DNA of 64,000 nucleotides from Streptomyces hokutonensis (lineage in GTDB: Bacteria; Actinomycetota; Actinomycetes; Streptomycetales; Streptomycetaceae). The position numbers and the translations under genes are program-made. The notes beneath the pieces were generated by a model. The model searched no databases. It was given only the letters and a program-made list of their open reading frames with translations, and had not been told where the DNA came from. Below are positions 21,101-28,255 of the stretch, piece by piece. The stretch is taken from NCBI RefSeq assembly GCF_000376565.1, contig NZ_BARG01000011.1, positions 54,920-118,919 of the forward strand. The letters are read 5' to 3'. The stretch's first letter is position 1; the number at the start of each line of letters is the position of its first letter.

Positions 21101-21963
21101 CGCACGTCCTCCTGTCCGGTCAGCCGGAGGTAGACGTCCTCCAGGGTGGGGCGGGTCACCAGCAGGCCGGGGATCTCGCCGTCGAAGCGGTGCATGAGCT
21201 CGGCCACGACCTTGGTGGGAGTGTCGGTGTGCTCCGCGCGCGGGGTGCCGTCCTGCTCGGTCCACTCGACGGTGGCTCCGGTGCCGTGGCGCTCGCGCAG
21301 GGCGGCCGGTTCGCCCTCGGCGACCACCCGGCCCTTGGCGACGATGGCGAGGCGGTCGGCGAGGTTCTCCGCCTCCTCCAGGTAGTGGGTGGTGAGGAGG
21401 ATGGTGGTGCCCTCGCCGGCGAGCTTGCGGATCAGGTCCCAGAACTGGCGCCGGGCGGCCGGGTCGAAACCGGTCGTCGGCTCGTCCAGGAGCAGGAGTT
21501 CCGGATCGCCGATCACTCCGAGGGCCACGTCGAGCCGCCTGCGCTGTCCGCCCGAGAGCGCCTTGATGCGGCTGTCCGCCTTGGCCTCCAGACCCACCAG
21601 GCCGATGACCTCCTCGGGGTCGCGCGGACGCGGGTAGTAGCGGGCGAAGTGCCGTACGGTCTCGCCGACCGTCAACTCCGCGGGTGCCGATTCGTCCTGC
21701 CAGACGATGCCGACCCGTGAACGCCACGCGCGCGTGCCCGTCGCCGGGTCCGACCCGAGTACCAGGACCTCGCCCGCGTCCCGGCCCCGGTTGCCCTGGA
21801 GGATCTCCACCGTGGTGCTCTTGCCCGCGCCATTGGGCCCGAGCAGCCCGAACACCTCTCCCGTGCGGATTTCGAGATCGATTCCGTCTACGGCGGTCAC
21901 GTCCCCGTACTGCTTGCGCAGCCCCCGCACATCCACTGCGAGGTCGTTCGCCTGTGTTGTCAT
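21097..21963 (-). CDS. ABC transporter ATP-binding protein (DrrA-like)
   Basis: A 288-residue ABC ATPase: Walker A GLLGPNGAGKSTT, Q loop in VGIVWQDESAP, signature LSGGQRRRLDVALG, Walker B LLLLDEPTTGFDP and switch H in LLTTHYLEEAE. The C-terminal extension of about 75 residues is typical of the DrrA/CcmA subgroup that pairs with ABC-2 permeases for drug export. It is the first gene of a four-gene operon (ATPase, permease, kinase, regulator). A 20-bp palindrome at 22019 lies 56 bases upstream of its ATG. Confidence 0.94.
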   Translation of the reverse strand: MTTQANDLAVDVRGLRKQYGDVTAVDGIDLEIRTGEVFGLLGPNGAGKSTTVEILQGNRGRDAGEVLVLGSDPATGTRAWRSRVGIVWQDESAPAELTVGETVRHFARYYPRPRDPEEVIGLVGLEAKADSRIKALSGGQRRRLDVALGVIGDPELLLLDEPTTGFDPAARRQFWDLIRKLAGEGTTILLTTHYLEEAENLADRLAIVAKGRVVAEGEPAALRERHGTGATVEWTEQDGTPRAEHTDTPTKVVAELMHRFDGEIPGLLVTRPTLEDVYLRLTGQEDVR

Positions 21964-22018
21964 GCCATGAGCATCGTCCGGAATCGAGCGTTCAGGGACG
22001 ACCGTACGTACTTCCTTA

Positions 22019-22038
22019 TGTCCACCGAACGGTGGACA
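22019..22038. promoter_or_regulatory. 20-bp palindrome between the ABC/TCS operon and the VKOR gene
   Basis: Perfect 9-bp arms TGTCCACCG / CGGTGGACA separated by AA, in the intergenic region between divergent genes. This is the size of an operator for a dimeric regulator. The obvious candidate is the NarL-type response regulator of the operon to the left, but nothing in the sequence proves the pairing. Confidence 0.5.
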
Positions 22039-22105
22039 GGGCCATGCGTGCGGCACAATGGCCCTGCCCGAAGATGGTCCAACTCTCAAGTGACGGATCG
22101 GCGTG

Positions 22106-22762
22106 ATGAGCAAGACGACAGTGAAGGACGTCTCCACCGACTCCGAGCCGGAGCACACGGCAGAGGAGCCGCGCGCGGTCGGCAGCAGCCGGGCCTTCGC
22201 CGTGCTGCTGGTGATCACCGGTGCGGCCGGACTGCTCGCCGCGTGGGTCATCACGATCGACAAGTTCAAGATCCTCGAGGGCAAGCTCGCGGGCAAGACG
22301 TTCACCCCGAGCTGCAGCATCAACCCGATCGTGTCCTGCGGCAGCGTCATGGAGAGCAAGCAGGCCGCCGCCTTCGGCTTCCCGAACCCGATGCTCGGCC
22401 TGGTCGCCTACGGCATCGTCATCTGCGTCGGCATCAGCCTGCTGACCCGGGTGAAGTTCCCGCGCTGGTACTGGCTGACCTTCAACTTCGGCACGCTCTT
22501 CGGAGTGGGCTTCTGCACGTGGCTGCAGTTCCAGTCGCTGTACCGGATCAACGCGCTGTGCCTGTGGTGCTCGCTGGCCTGGGTCGCCACGATCACGATG
22601 TTCTGGTACGTCACCTCGTTCAACATGCGCAACGACTTCCTGAAGGTCCCGCGCCCGGTGAAGAACTTCCTGGGCGAGTTCACCTGGGTCCTCCCGGTCA
22701 CCCACGTCGGCATCATCGCCATGCTGATCCTGACCCGCTGGGGCACCCAGCTCTGGGCGTAA
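22106..22762 (+). CDS. Vitamin K epoxide reductase (VKOR) family membrane protein
   Basis: A 218-residue bacterial VKOR, which re-oxidises DsbA-like thiol oxidases using menaquinone. It has an N-terminal cytoplasmic tail, about five transmembrane helices and both required cysteine pairs: loop cysteines C70 and C78 ([13 protein letters not shown]) and the active CXXC C152-C155 ([11 protein letters not shown]), numbered from ATG 22106. GTG 22103 one codon upstream is an alternative start. It therefore should support disulfide formation in exported proteins. It reads divergently from the ABC/TCS operon. Confidence 0.92.
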   Translation: MSKTTVKDVSTDSEPEHTAEEPRAVGSSRAFAVLLVITGAAGLLAAWVITIDKFKILEGKLAGKTFTPSCSINPIVSCGSVMESKQAAAFGFPNPMLGLVAYGIVICVGISLLTRVKFPRWYWLTFNFGTLFGVGFCTWLQFQSLYRINALCLWCSLAWVATITMFWYVTSFNMRNDFLKVPRPVKNFLGEFTWVLPVTHVGIIAMLILTRWGTQLWA

Positions 22763-22778
22763 TCCCGGCCCGACCGGA

Positions 22779-22801
22779 TTGTCAGTGGCGTGACATAGGG
22801 T
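22779..22801 (+). promoter_or_regulatory. PafBC-type DNA-damage promoter of rarA
   Basis: TTGTCAGTG at 22779-22787, eight bases, then TAGGGT at 22796-22801: a full match to TTGTCRGTG-N8-TAnnnT. The -10 ends 7 bases before the GTG at 22809, so the transcript would be leaderless, which is common in Streptomyces and explains the absence of a ribosome binding site. Confidence 0.8.
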
Positions 22802-22808
22802 TTTGGAC

Positions 22809-24164
22809 GTGGAGCCCGACCTTTTCACCGCCGCAGCCGAAGAACGCCAGGAGAAGGACCCGTCCGGCAGTCCCCTGGCGGTACGGATGCGCCCGCGCAC
22901 CCTCGACGAGGTCGTGGGCCAGCAGCACCTCCTGAAGCCGGGCTCACCCCTGCGCCGACTGGTCGGTGAGGGCGCGGGCGGCCCGGCCGGACCGTCCTCG
23001 GTGATCCTCTGGGGGCCGCCCGGCACCGGGAAGACGACCCTCGCCTACGTCGTCTCCAAGGCGACTAACAAGCGGTTCGTGGAGCTGTCCGCGATCACCG
23101 CGGGGGTCAAGGAGGTCCGGGCGGTCATCGACGGCGCCCGGCGCGCGACCGGCGGCTTCGGCAAGGAGACCGTCCTCTTCCTCGACGAGATCCACCGCTT
23201 CAGCAAGGCCCAGCAGGATTCCCTCCTCCCGGCCGTCGAGAACCGCTGGGTGACCCTGATCGCGGCGACCACGGAGAACCCGTACTTCTCGGTGATCTCC
23301 CCGCTCCTGTCCCGCTCCCTGCTCCTCACCCTCGAACCCCTCACGGACGAAGACCTGCGCGCCCTGCTGCGCCGCGCCCTGTCCGACGAACGCGGTCTCA
23401 AGGACGCGGTCACCCTCCCCGAGGACAGCGAGAACCACCTGCTGCGCATCGCCGGCGGCGACGCCCGCCGCGCGCTGACCGCCCTGGAGGCCGCCGCCGG
23501 AGCCGCCCTCGACAAGGGCGAGCCGGACATCACCCTCCAGACCCTGGAGGAGACGGTCGACCGGGCCGCCGTGAAGTACGACCGGGACGGCGACCAGCAC
23601 TACGACGTGGCCAGCGCCCTCATCAAGTCCATCCGCGGCTCGGACGTCGACGCGGCCCTGCACTACCTCGCCCGCATGATCGAGGCCGGCGAGGACCCCC
23701 GCTTCATCGCCCGCCGCCTGATGATCTCCGCCAGCGAGGACATCGGCCTCGCCGATCCCAACGCGCTGCCCATCGCGGTCGCCGCCGCCCAGGCCGTGGC
23801 GATGATCGGCTTCCCGGAGGCCGCGCTCACCCTCAGCCACGCCACCATTGCGCTCGCCCTGGCCCCCAAGTCCAACGCGGCGACCACGGCGATCGGCGCC
23901 GCCATGGAGGACGTACGCAAGGGGCACGCGGGCCCGGTGCCGATGCATCTGCGGGACGGGCACTACAAGGGCGCGGCCAAGCTCGGCCACGCCCAGGGGT
24001 ACGTCTACCCGCACGACCTGCCCGAGGGGATCGCCGAGCAGCAGTACGCCCCGGAGGAGCTGAAGGACCGCACGTACTACGAACCGACCCGGCACGGGGC
24101 GGAGGCGCGGTACGCGGACGCCGTGGAATGGACCAGAAAACACCTTGGTCGAAAGCGGTCCTGA
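22809..24164 (+). CDS. rarA: Replication-associated recombination protein A (MgsA/RarA AAA ATPase)
   Basis: RarA acts at stalled replication forks. The 451-residue AAA+ protein has Walker [12 protein letters not shown], Walker [11 protein letters not shown], sensor 1 [13 protein letters not shown], sensor 2 in [15 protein letters not shown], and the C-terminal MgsA tetramerisation domain ([33 protein letters not shown]). The start GTG 22809 gives [14 protein letters not shown], the usual Streptomyces N-terminus; a TTG two codons upstream is possible but would fall between promoter and start. The 5' region supports a leaderless, damage-inducible mRNA. Confidence 0.93.
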   Translation: MEPDLFTAAAEERQEKDPSGSPLAVRMRPRTLDEVVGQQHLLKPGSPLRRLVGEGAGGPAGPSSVILWGPPGTGKTTLAYVVSKATNKRFVELSAITAGVKEVRAVIDGARRATGGFGKETVLFLDEIHRFSKAQQDSLLPAVENRWVTLIAATTENPYFSVISPLLSRSLLLTLEPLTDEDLRALLRRALSDERGLKDAVTLPEDSENHLLRIAGGDARRALTALEAAAGAALDKGEPDITLQTLEETVDRAAVKYDRDGDQHYDVASALIKSIRGSDVDAALHYLARMIEAGEDPRFIARRLMISASEDIGLADPNALPIAVAAAQAVAMIGFPEAALTLSHATIALALAPKSNAATTAIGAAMEDVRKGHAGPVPMHLRDGHYKGAAKLGHAQGYVYPHDLPEGIAEQQYAPEELKDRTYYEPTRHGAEARYADAVEWTRKHLGRKRS

Positions 24165-24172
24165 GCACCCTG

Positions 24173-24178
24173 TAGAAT
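24173..24178 (+). promoter_or_regulatory. Likely -10 element of the rpsD promoter
   Basis: TGTAGAAT places an extended -10 (TAGAAT at 24173-24178) just after the rarA stop. A -35 is not clear. If correct, the rpsD message has a leader of about 290 bases. Confidence 0.5.
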
Positions 24179-24184
24179 CCCCCG

Positions 24185-24478
24185 AAGTGCTGTGTTCCGT
24201 GCTGTCAGAACGGGACGGTCAGCCGGAGCCAGTCAGAGGACCCGGTTTTCGGACCGGCTCCAGGAGCGTCGCGCACCGTTCGAATGGTGTCGCGGGCAGC
24301 CCACCACCATCCGTCGCAGGACGGAATCGGTCGGTGGGCCACTCGCGTGCTGCACGTAGTGCCCAGATCAGGGGAGCGGCTGCCCACCAGGTCCCGCAAG
24401 GGATCCGGCGGGTCTCCCCGGCTGCGGATGCGACCTCTCTCACCACCCTGACAAGCCGATAACCAGGAAAGAGACATC
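24185..24478 (+). ncRNA. Long structured 5' leader of rpsD (candidate S4 autoregulatory RNA)
   Basis: The 314-base gap before rpsD has no coding potential but contains ordered hairpins. (1) CGCG-CACC (24270-24277) pairs with GGTG-T-CGCG (24286-24294). (2) GCCCACC (24299-24305) pairs with GGTGGGC (24333-24339), enclosing hairpin TCCGTC-GCAG-GACGGA (24310-24325). (3) A second GCCCACC at 24382-24388 could pair with the same GGTGGGC, giving an alternative fold. Ribosomal protein S4 represses its own message in other bacteria through leader RNA. No recognised family for this leader is assigned here. Confidence 0.5.
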
Positions 24479-25093
24479 GTGGCGAACCAGTCCCGCCCCA
24501 AGGTCAAGAAGTCGCGTGCCCTCGGCATCGCGCTGACCCCGAAGGCCGTCAAGTACTTCGAGGCCCGTCCCTACCCGCCGGGTGAGCACGGTCGTGGCCG
24601 CAAGCAGAACTCGGACTACAAGGTCCGTCTGCTGGAGAAGCAGCGTCTGCGCGCGCAGTACGACGTGTCCGAGCGCCAGCTCGTCCGCGCCTACGAGCGT
24701 GCCTCCAAGGTCCAGGGCAAGACCGGTGAGGCTCTGATCATCGAGCTGGAGCGTCGTCTCGACGCCCTGGTCCTGCGTTCGGGCATCGCCCGCACGATCT
24801 ACCAGGCCCGCCAGATGGTCGTTCACGGCCACATCGAGGTCAACGGCCAGAAGGTCGACAAGCCGTCCTTCCGCGTCAAGCCGGACGACGTCGTCATGGT
24901 CCGCGAGCGCAGCCGCAGCAAGACCCTGTTCGAGGTCTCCCGCGCCGGTGGCTTCGCCCCCGACGGCGAGACCCCGCGCTACCTCCAGGTGAACCTCGGC
25001 GCCCTGGCGTTCCGCCTGGACCGCGAGCCGAACCGCAAGGAGATCCCGGTGATCTGCGACGAGCAGCTCGTCGTCGAGTACTACGCCCGCTGA
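24479..25093 (+). CDS. rpsD: 30S ribosomal protein S4
   Basis: Primary 16S rRNA-binding protein of the small subunit. The 204-residue protein has the Streptomyces/actinobacterial N-terminus ([19 protein letters not shown]), the PPGEHGRGR segment, and the S4 RNA-binding domain ([31 protein letters not shown]). It lacks the four-Cys zinc site of some S4 proteins, consistent with the zinc-free paralogue type. Start GTG 24479 follows AGGAAAGAG. It stands outside the alpha operon, as in other Streptomyces. Confidence 0.96.
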   Translation: MANQSRPKVKKSRALGIALTPKAVKYFEARPYPPGEHGRGRKQNSDYKVRLLEKQRLRAQYDVSERQLVRAYERASKVQGKTGEALIIELERRLDALVLRSGIARTIYQARQMVVHGHIEVNGQKVDKPSFRVKPDDVVMVRERSRSKTLFEVSRAGGFAPDGETPRYLQVNLGALAFRLDREPNRKEIPVICDEQLVVEYYAR

Positions 25094-25126
25094 TCACCTC
25101 ACGGACGTAGCACCACCTGCACCACG

Positions 25127-27289
25127 TCAGCCCGCCGTCTCCCCGCCCTTCCGGGTGGGCGAGGCGGCGGGCTTTCGCATGTCCACGCCCATCGGAGCAG
25201 GCCGTACGGGCCCCCGCGGCACCGGTACGGCGTCGAGGGCCTGCCGCGGCCCCAGCGCCCGCGCCACGGCGGCCTCCCGGCCGAGCCGCGCGCCCTCGCG
25301 TACGCGCTCCTCGTACGGCCCGTCGCCCAGTCGCTCCCGGGCCATCGCCTCGCACAGTTCGTGCGGGGCGTTGTAGTACGCCGAACCGAACAGCGGCAGC
25401 CCCACCGACGGCCACATCCCGCCCGCCGCGCCCTGCAGCAGCGCGGCCTCGGCGGCGTCGCCCTCCGCCGCCGTGACGAGGGCCAGCAGTTCGACCGCCA
25501 GCACCGAGCCCAGGAGATCGCGGAAACCGTGCGCGCTGCCCAGACAGTCCGCCAACAGGTCGCGGGCGAGCGGTAGTCGGCCCTCGCTCCAGGCGACGTA
25601 GGCCAGAACGTACAGCGCGTAGGAACGGGTCCACCGCTCGCCGTGGTCCTCGCACACCCGCCGTACGTCCTCGCACAGCTTCACCGCGTCCGCCAGATCG
25701 CCCTGGAAGGCCCGGGCCATCGCCAGCTCGACCTGGCCCATCAGGACGTTGCTGTTCAGCTCGCCGATCTGCTGATAGCGGTCGAGCGCCGAGCGCAGCA
25801 GGGTCTCCGCGCGCGGCATGTCGTCCGTGACCAACGCCAGGCAGCCGGTGCGGTGTTCGGCATACGCCACCGCGGTGGGGTTCGCGGCCTGGTCCGCCTC
25901 CTCGCGGCACTCCTGGAGCGCGGCCAGCGCGGGCACGGTGTCGCCCTGGAGGATCGCCACATAGCCGAGCACCCACAGGGCCTTCAGCCGCGACTGGTCG
26001 TTGTCGGAGTCGAGCTGTACGGCCTGCTCCAGCCAGTGCCGGCCCTCCGAGAGCCGCCCGCAGCCCGCCCAGTAGAACCACAGGGAGCCCGCGAGGTACT
26101 GGCCCAGATGCGTCTCGTCCGGCTCGGTCAGGCAGTACTCCAGGGCGCCGCGCAGATTCGGCAGCTCCGCCTCCACGCGCGCGGCGACCTCGCCCTGACG
26201 CGGCGAGAACCAGTCCAGCTCGCACCAAGTGGCAAGCCCCAGATACCAGTCACGGTGCCTGCGCCGCAGCCGGGCCGCGTCCCCGGTCGCCTCCAGCCAG
26301 TCGGCGCCGTAGGCCCGGATCGTGTCGAGCATCCGGTAGCGCACACCCGTCGCCGTCAACTCACGGACGACCACGGACTGCGCGAGGAGTTCGGAGAGCA
26401 CGTCGAGGACGCCGTCCGAGGGGAGTCCCTCGCCGCCGCAGACGTACTCGGCGGCCTCGAGGTCGAAGCGCCCGGCGAACACGGAGAGCCGCGCCCACAG
26501 CAACCGCTCCTCGGGGGTGCACAGTTCATGGCTCCAGCCGATCGCCGTCCGCAGCGTCTGATGCCGGGGCAACGCGTCCCGGCGCCCGCCGGCCAGCAGC
26601 CGGAACCGGTCGTCGAACCGCGCCAGCAACTCCCCGGGCGACAGGGCCCGCAGCCGCCCCGCCGCCAGCTCCACGGCGAGCGGAATCCCGTCCAGCCGCC
26701 GGCACAACTCCCGTACGTCCGCGTCCTCTTCGCCGAGGACGACCCCCTGCTGCGCGGCCCGCTCGGCCAACAGCTCCGTCGCCTCGCCCTCACCCAGCGG
26801 CGCCAGCGCCACCACCCGCTCACCCGCCAGCTCCAGCGGCCGCCGCCCCACCGCCAGCACCCGCAGCCCCGGTACCCGCCCCACCAACTCGGCCACCAGC
26901 GGGGCACACACCTCCACCAGATGCTCGAACCCGTCCAGCACCAACAGGAGTTGACGCCCCGCCAGATGGGCGAGCAGCGCCTCACGCGGCAGCCGCGTGG
27001 TGTGATCCGTAAGCCCCAGTGCCTCCACGACCGCGAAGTCCACGAGTTCCGGATCGCGCACCGGGGCCAGCTCCACCCGCCACACGCCGTCCGGGGGAGC
27101 GGCCCGGGCCGCCGCACGGGCCGCGAGCCGGGACTTGCCGACCCCGCCGGGCCCGGTCACCGTGACCAGGCGGGAGGCGTCGAGCGCCCGTGCCAGTTCG
27201 GTGAGTTCGGCCGAGCGGCCCACGAACCGGTCGGGTTCGAGGGGCAGATTGCCGTCCGCGGTGGCGTCGCCGCCATGGGAAGCTCGCAT
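25127..27289 (-). CDS. NB-ARC/TPR ATPase regulator lacking a DNA-binding domain (AfsR-like C-terminal architecture)
   Basis: A 720-residue STAND-class ATPase: FVGRSAELTELARAL, Walker A VTGPGGVGKSRLA, Walker B LLLVLDGFEHL, then RNBS-like LAVGRRPLELAGE, LDGIPLAVELAAGRL (GxP motif) and a C-terminal TPR-like helical region of about 350 residues. This is the AfsR/SARP or LuxR-LAL ATPase module, but no SARP or LuxR HTH is present at either end. Start ATG 27289 gives MRASHGGDATADG; the frame stays open to 27382 upstream. Its effector output is therefore unclear; it may act through a partner or be a remnant of a larger regulator. It is divergent from the DUF948 gene. Confidence 0.8.
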   Translation of the reverse strand: MRASHGGDATADGNLPLEPDRFVGRSAELTELARALDASRLVTVTGPGGVGKSRLAARAAARAAPPDGVWRVELAPVRDPELVDFAVVEALGLTDHTTRLPREALLAHLAGRQLLLVLDGFEHLVEVCAPLVAELVGRVPGLRVLAVGRRPLELAGERVVALAPLGEGEATELLAERAAQQGVVLGEEDADVRELCRRLDGIPLAVELAAGRLRALSPGELLARFDDRFRLLAGGRRDALPRHQTLRTAIGWSHELCTPEERLLWARLSVFAGRFDLEAAEYVCGGEGLPSDGVLDVLSELLAQSVVVRELTATGVRYRMLDTIRAYGADWLEATGDAARLRRRHRDWYLGLATWCELDWFSPRQGEVAARVEAELPNLRGALEYCLTEPDETHLGQYLAGSLWFYWAGCGRLSEGRHWLEQAVQLDSDNDQSRLKALWVLGYVAILQGDTVPALAALQECREEADQAANPTAVAYAEHRTGCLALVTDDMPRAETLLRSALDRYQQIGELNSNVLMGQVELAMARAFQGDLADAVKLCEDVRRVCEDHGERWTRSYALYVLAYVAWSEGRLPLARDLLADCLGSAHGFRDLLGSVLAVELLALVTAAEGDAAEAALLQGAAGGMWPSVGLPLFGSAYYNAPHELCEAMARERLGDGPYEERVREGARLGREAAVARALGPRQALDAVPVPRGPVRPAPMGVDMRKPAASPTRKGGETAG
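25129..25173. terminator. Bidirectional terminator overlapping the end of the NB-ARC regulator gene
   Basis: Arms AGCCCGCCG (25129-25137) and CGGCGGGCT (25165-25173) extend inward with one bulge to a stem of about 20 bp closed by a TTCC loop, followed on the + strand by TTTCGC. It serves rpsD and at the same time encodes the last residues of the convergent minus-strand gene, whose stop is at 25127-25129. Confidence 0.85.
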
Positions 27290-27303
27290 GGAACACGGAG
27301 CGT

Positions 27304-27320
27304 ACTGAACCGTGTTCAGT
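27304..27320. promoter_or_regulatory. Palindromic operator-like site upstream of the NB-ARC regulator
   Basis: Perfect 7-bp arms ACTGAAC / GTTCAGT separated by CGT, with its nearest edge 15 bases upstream of the minus-strand ATG at 27289. The position overlaps the probable promoter of the regulator gene. The binding protein is unknown. Confidence 0.5.
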
Positions 27321-27441
27321 CCGTACAATCGCTTCACCCAACTCCACTGCGCGCGGGGCGGGAATGCGGTACGGAGCGCCACCCCCGGCGCGATAGGCTC
27401 GGGACCAGTTATCTACAGGTGTTTGTGAGAGAGGGTGTCAG

Positions 27442-27888
27442 GTGTCCGGTGGAGAGGTGGCCGGGATCCTGGTGGCCGTCTTCTGGGCGATCCTGGTCTC
27501 CTTCCTCGCCGTCGCACTGGTGAGGCTGGCCCAGACGCTCAAGGCGACCACCAAGCTCGTCGCGGACGTCACCGACCAGGCCGTCCCGCTCCTTGCGGAC
27601 GCCTCCGCGGCGGTGCGCTCGGCGCAGACCCAGATCGACCGGGTCGACGCGATCGCCTCCGACGTCCAGGAAGTCACGTCGAACGCCTCCGCCCTGTCCA
27701 CCACCGTCGCCTCCACCTTCGGCGGTCCCCTCGTCAAGGTCGCGGCCTTCGGCTACGGCGTCCGCCGGGCCCTGGGCGGGCGACGCGAGGACGTGCCCGC
27801 GCCGTCGGGGGCGTCCCGTCGTACGGTGATCGTGGGCCGTACCGTCCCGGCCGGACGGCGGGGCAAACGCACCCGGAAGAAGGACTGA
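27442..27888 (+). CDS. DUF948 domain-containing membrane protein
   Basis: A 148-residue protein with an N-terminal transmembrane helix (GILVAVFWAILVSFLAVALV), then a DUF948-type coiled segment (LAQTLKATTKLVADVTDQAVPLLADASAAVRSAQ) and a basic C-terminus (GRRGKRTRKKD). DUF948 proteins are general membrane or stress proteins of unknown role. Start GTG 27442. It is followed by a second small membrane-associated protein 7 bases downstream and then alaS, the conserved actinobacterial order. Confidence 0.87.
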   Translation: MSGGEVAGILVAVFWAILVSFLAVALVRLAQTLKATTKLVADVTDQAVPLLADASAAVRSAQTQIDRVDAIASDVQEVTSNASALSTTVASTFGGPLVKVAAFGYGVRRALGGRREDVPAPSGASRRTVIVGRTVPAGRRGKRTRKKD

Positions 27889-27895
27889 CCGAGCG

Positions 27896-28255
27896 ATGTT
27901 CCGCCGTACGTTCTGGTTCGGCACGGGCGTGGCCGCCGGTGTCTGGGCGACCACCAAGGTCAATCGCAAGCTGAAGCAGCTGACCCCCGAGCACCTGGCC
28001 GTCTCCGCGGCCAACAAGGCGCTCGAAGCCGGGCACCGGCTCAAGGACAGCGCGGTGGGCTTCGCGCTCGACGTCCGCGCGGGCATGGCCCAGCGGGAGG
28101 CCGAACTCGGCGACGCGCTGGGGATCAACGCCCCGGTCGACCCCGAACTCCCGGCGCCCAGGCAGCACATCGCCATCGAGAACCGCACGAACCCAAGGTC
28201 CGTCGAAAGCAACGACAGGACGACGTACTCGTACAACCGGAATGAGGACCACTGA
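27896..28255 (+). CDS. DUF6167-type small membrane-associated protein
   Basis: A 119-residue protein starting [31 protein letters not shown]: a short hydrophobic N-terminal anchor with a glycine-rich turn, then an amphipathic helix ([36 protein letters not shown]) and a polar tail. It matches the small conserved protein placed directly before alaS in Streptomyces (assigned DUF6167 from memory). The stop overlaps the first base of alaS (TGATGG at 28253-28258), so it is translationally coupled to it. Confidence 0.75.
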   Translation: MFRRTFWFGTGVAAGVWATTKVNRKLKQLTPEHLAVSAANKALEAGHRLKDSAVGFALDVRAGMAQREAELGDALGINAPVDPELPAPRQHIAIENRTNPRSVESNDRTTYSYNRNEDH

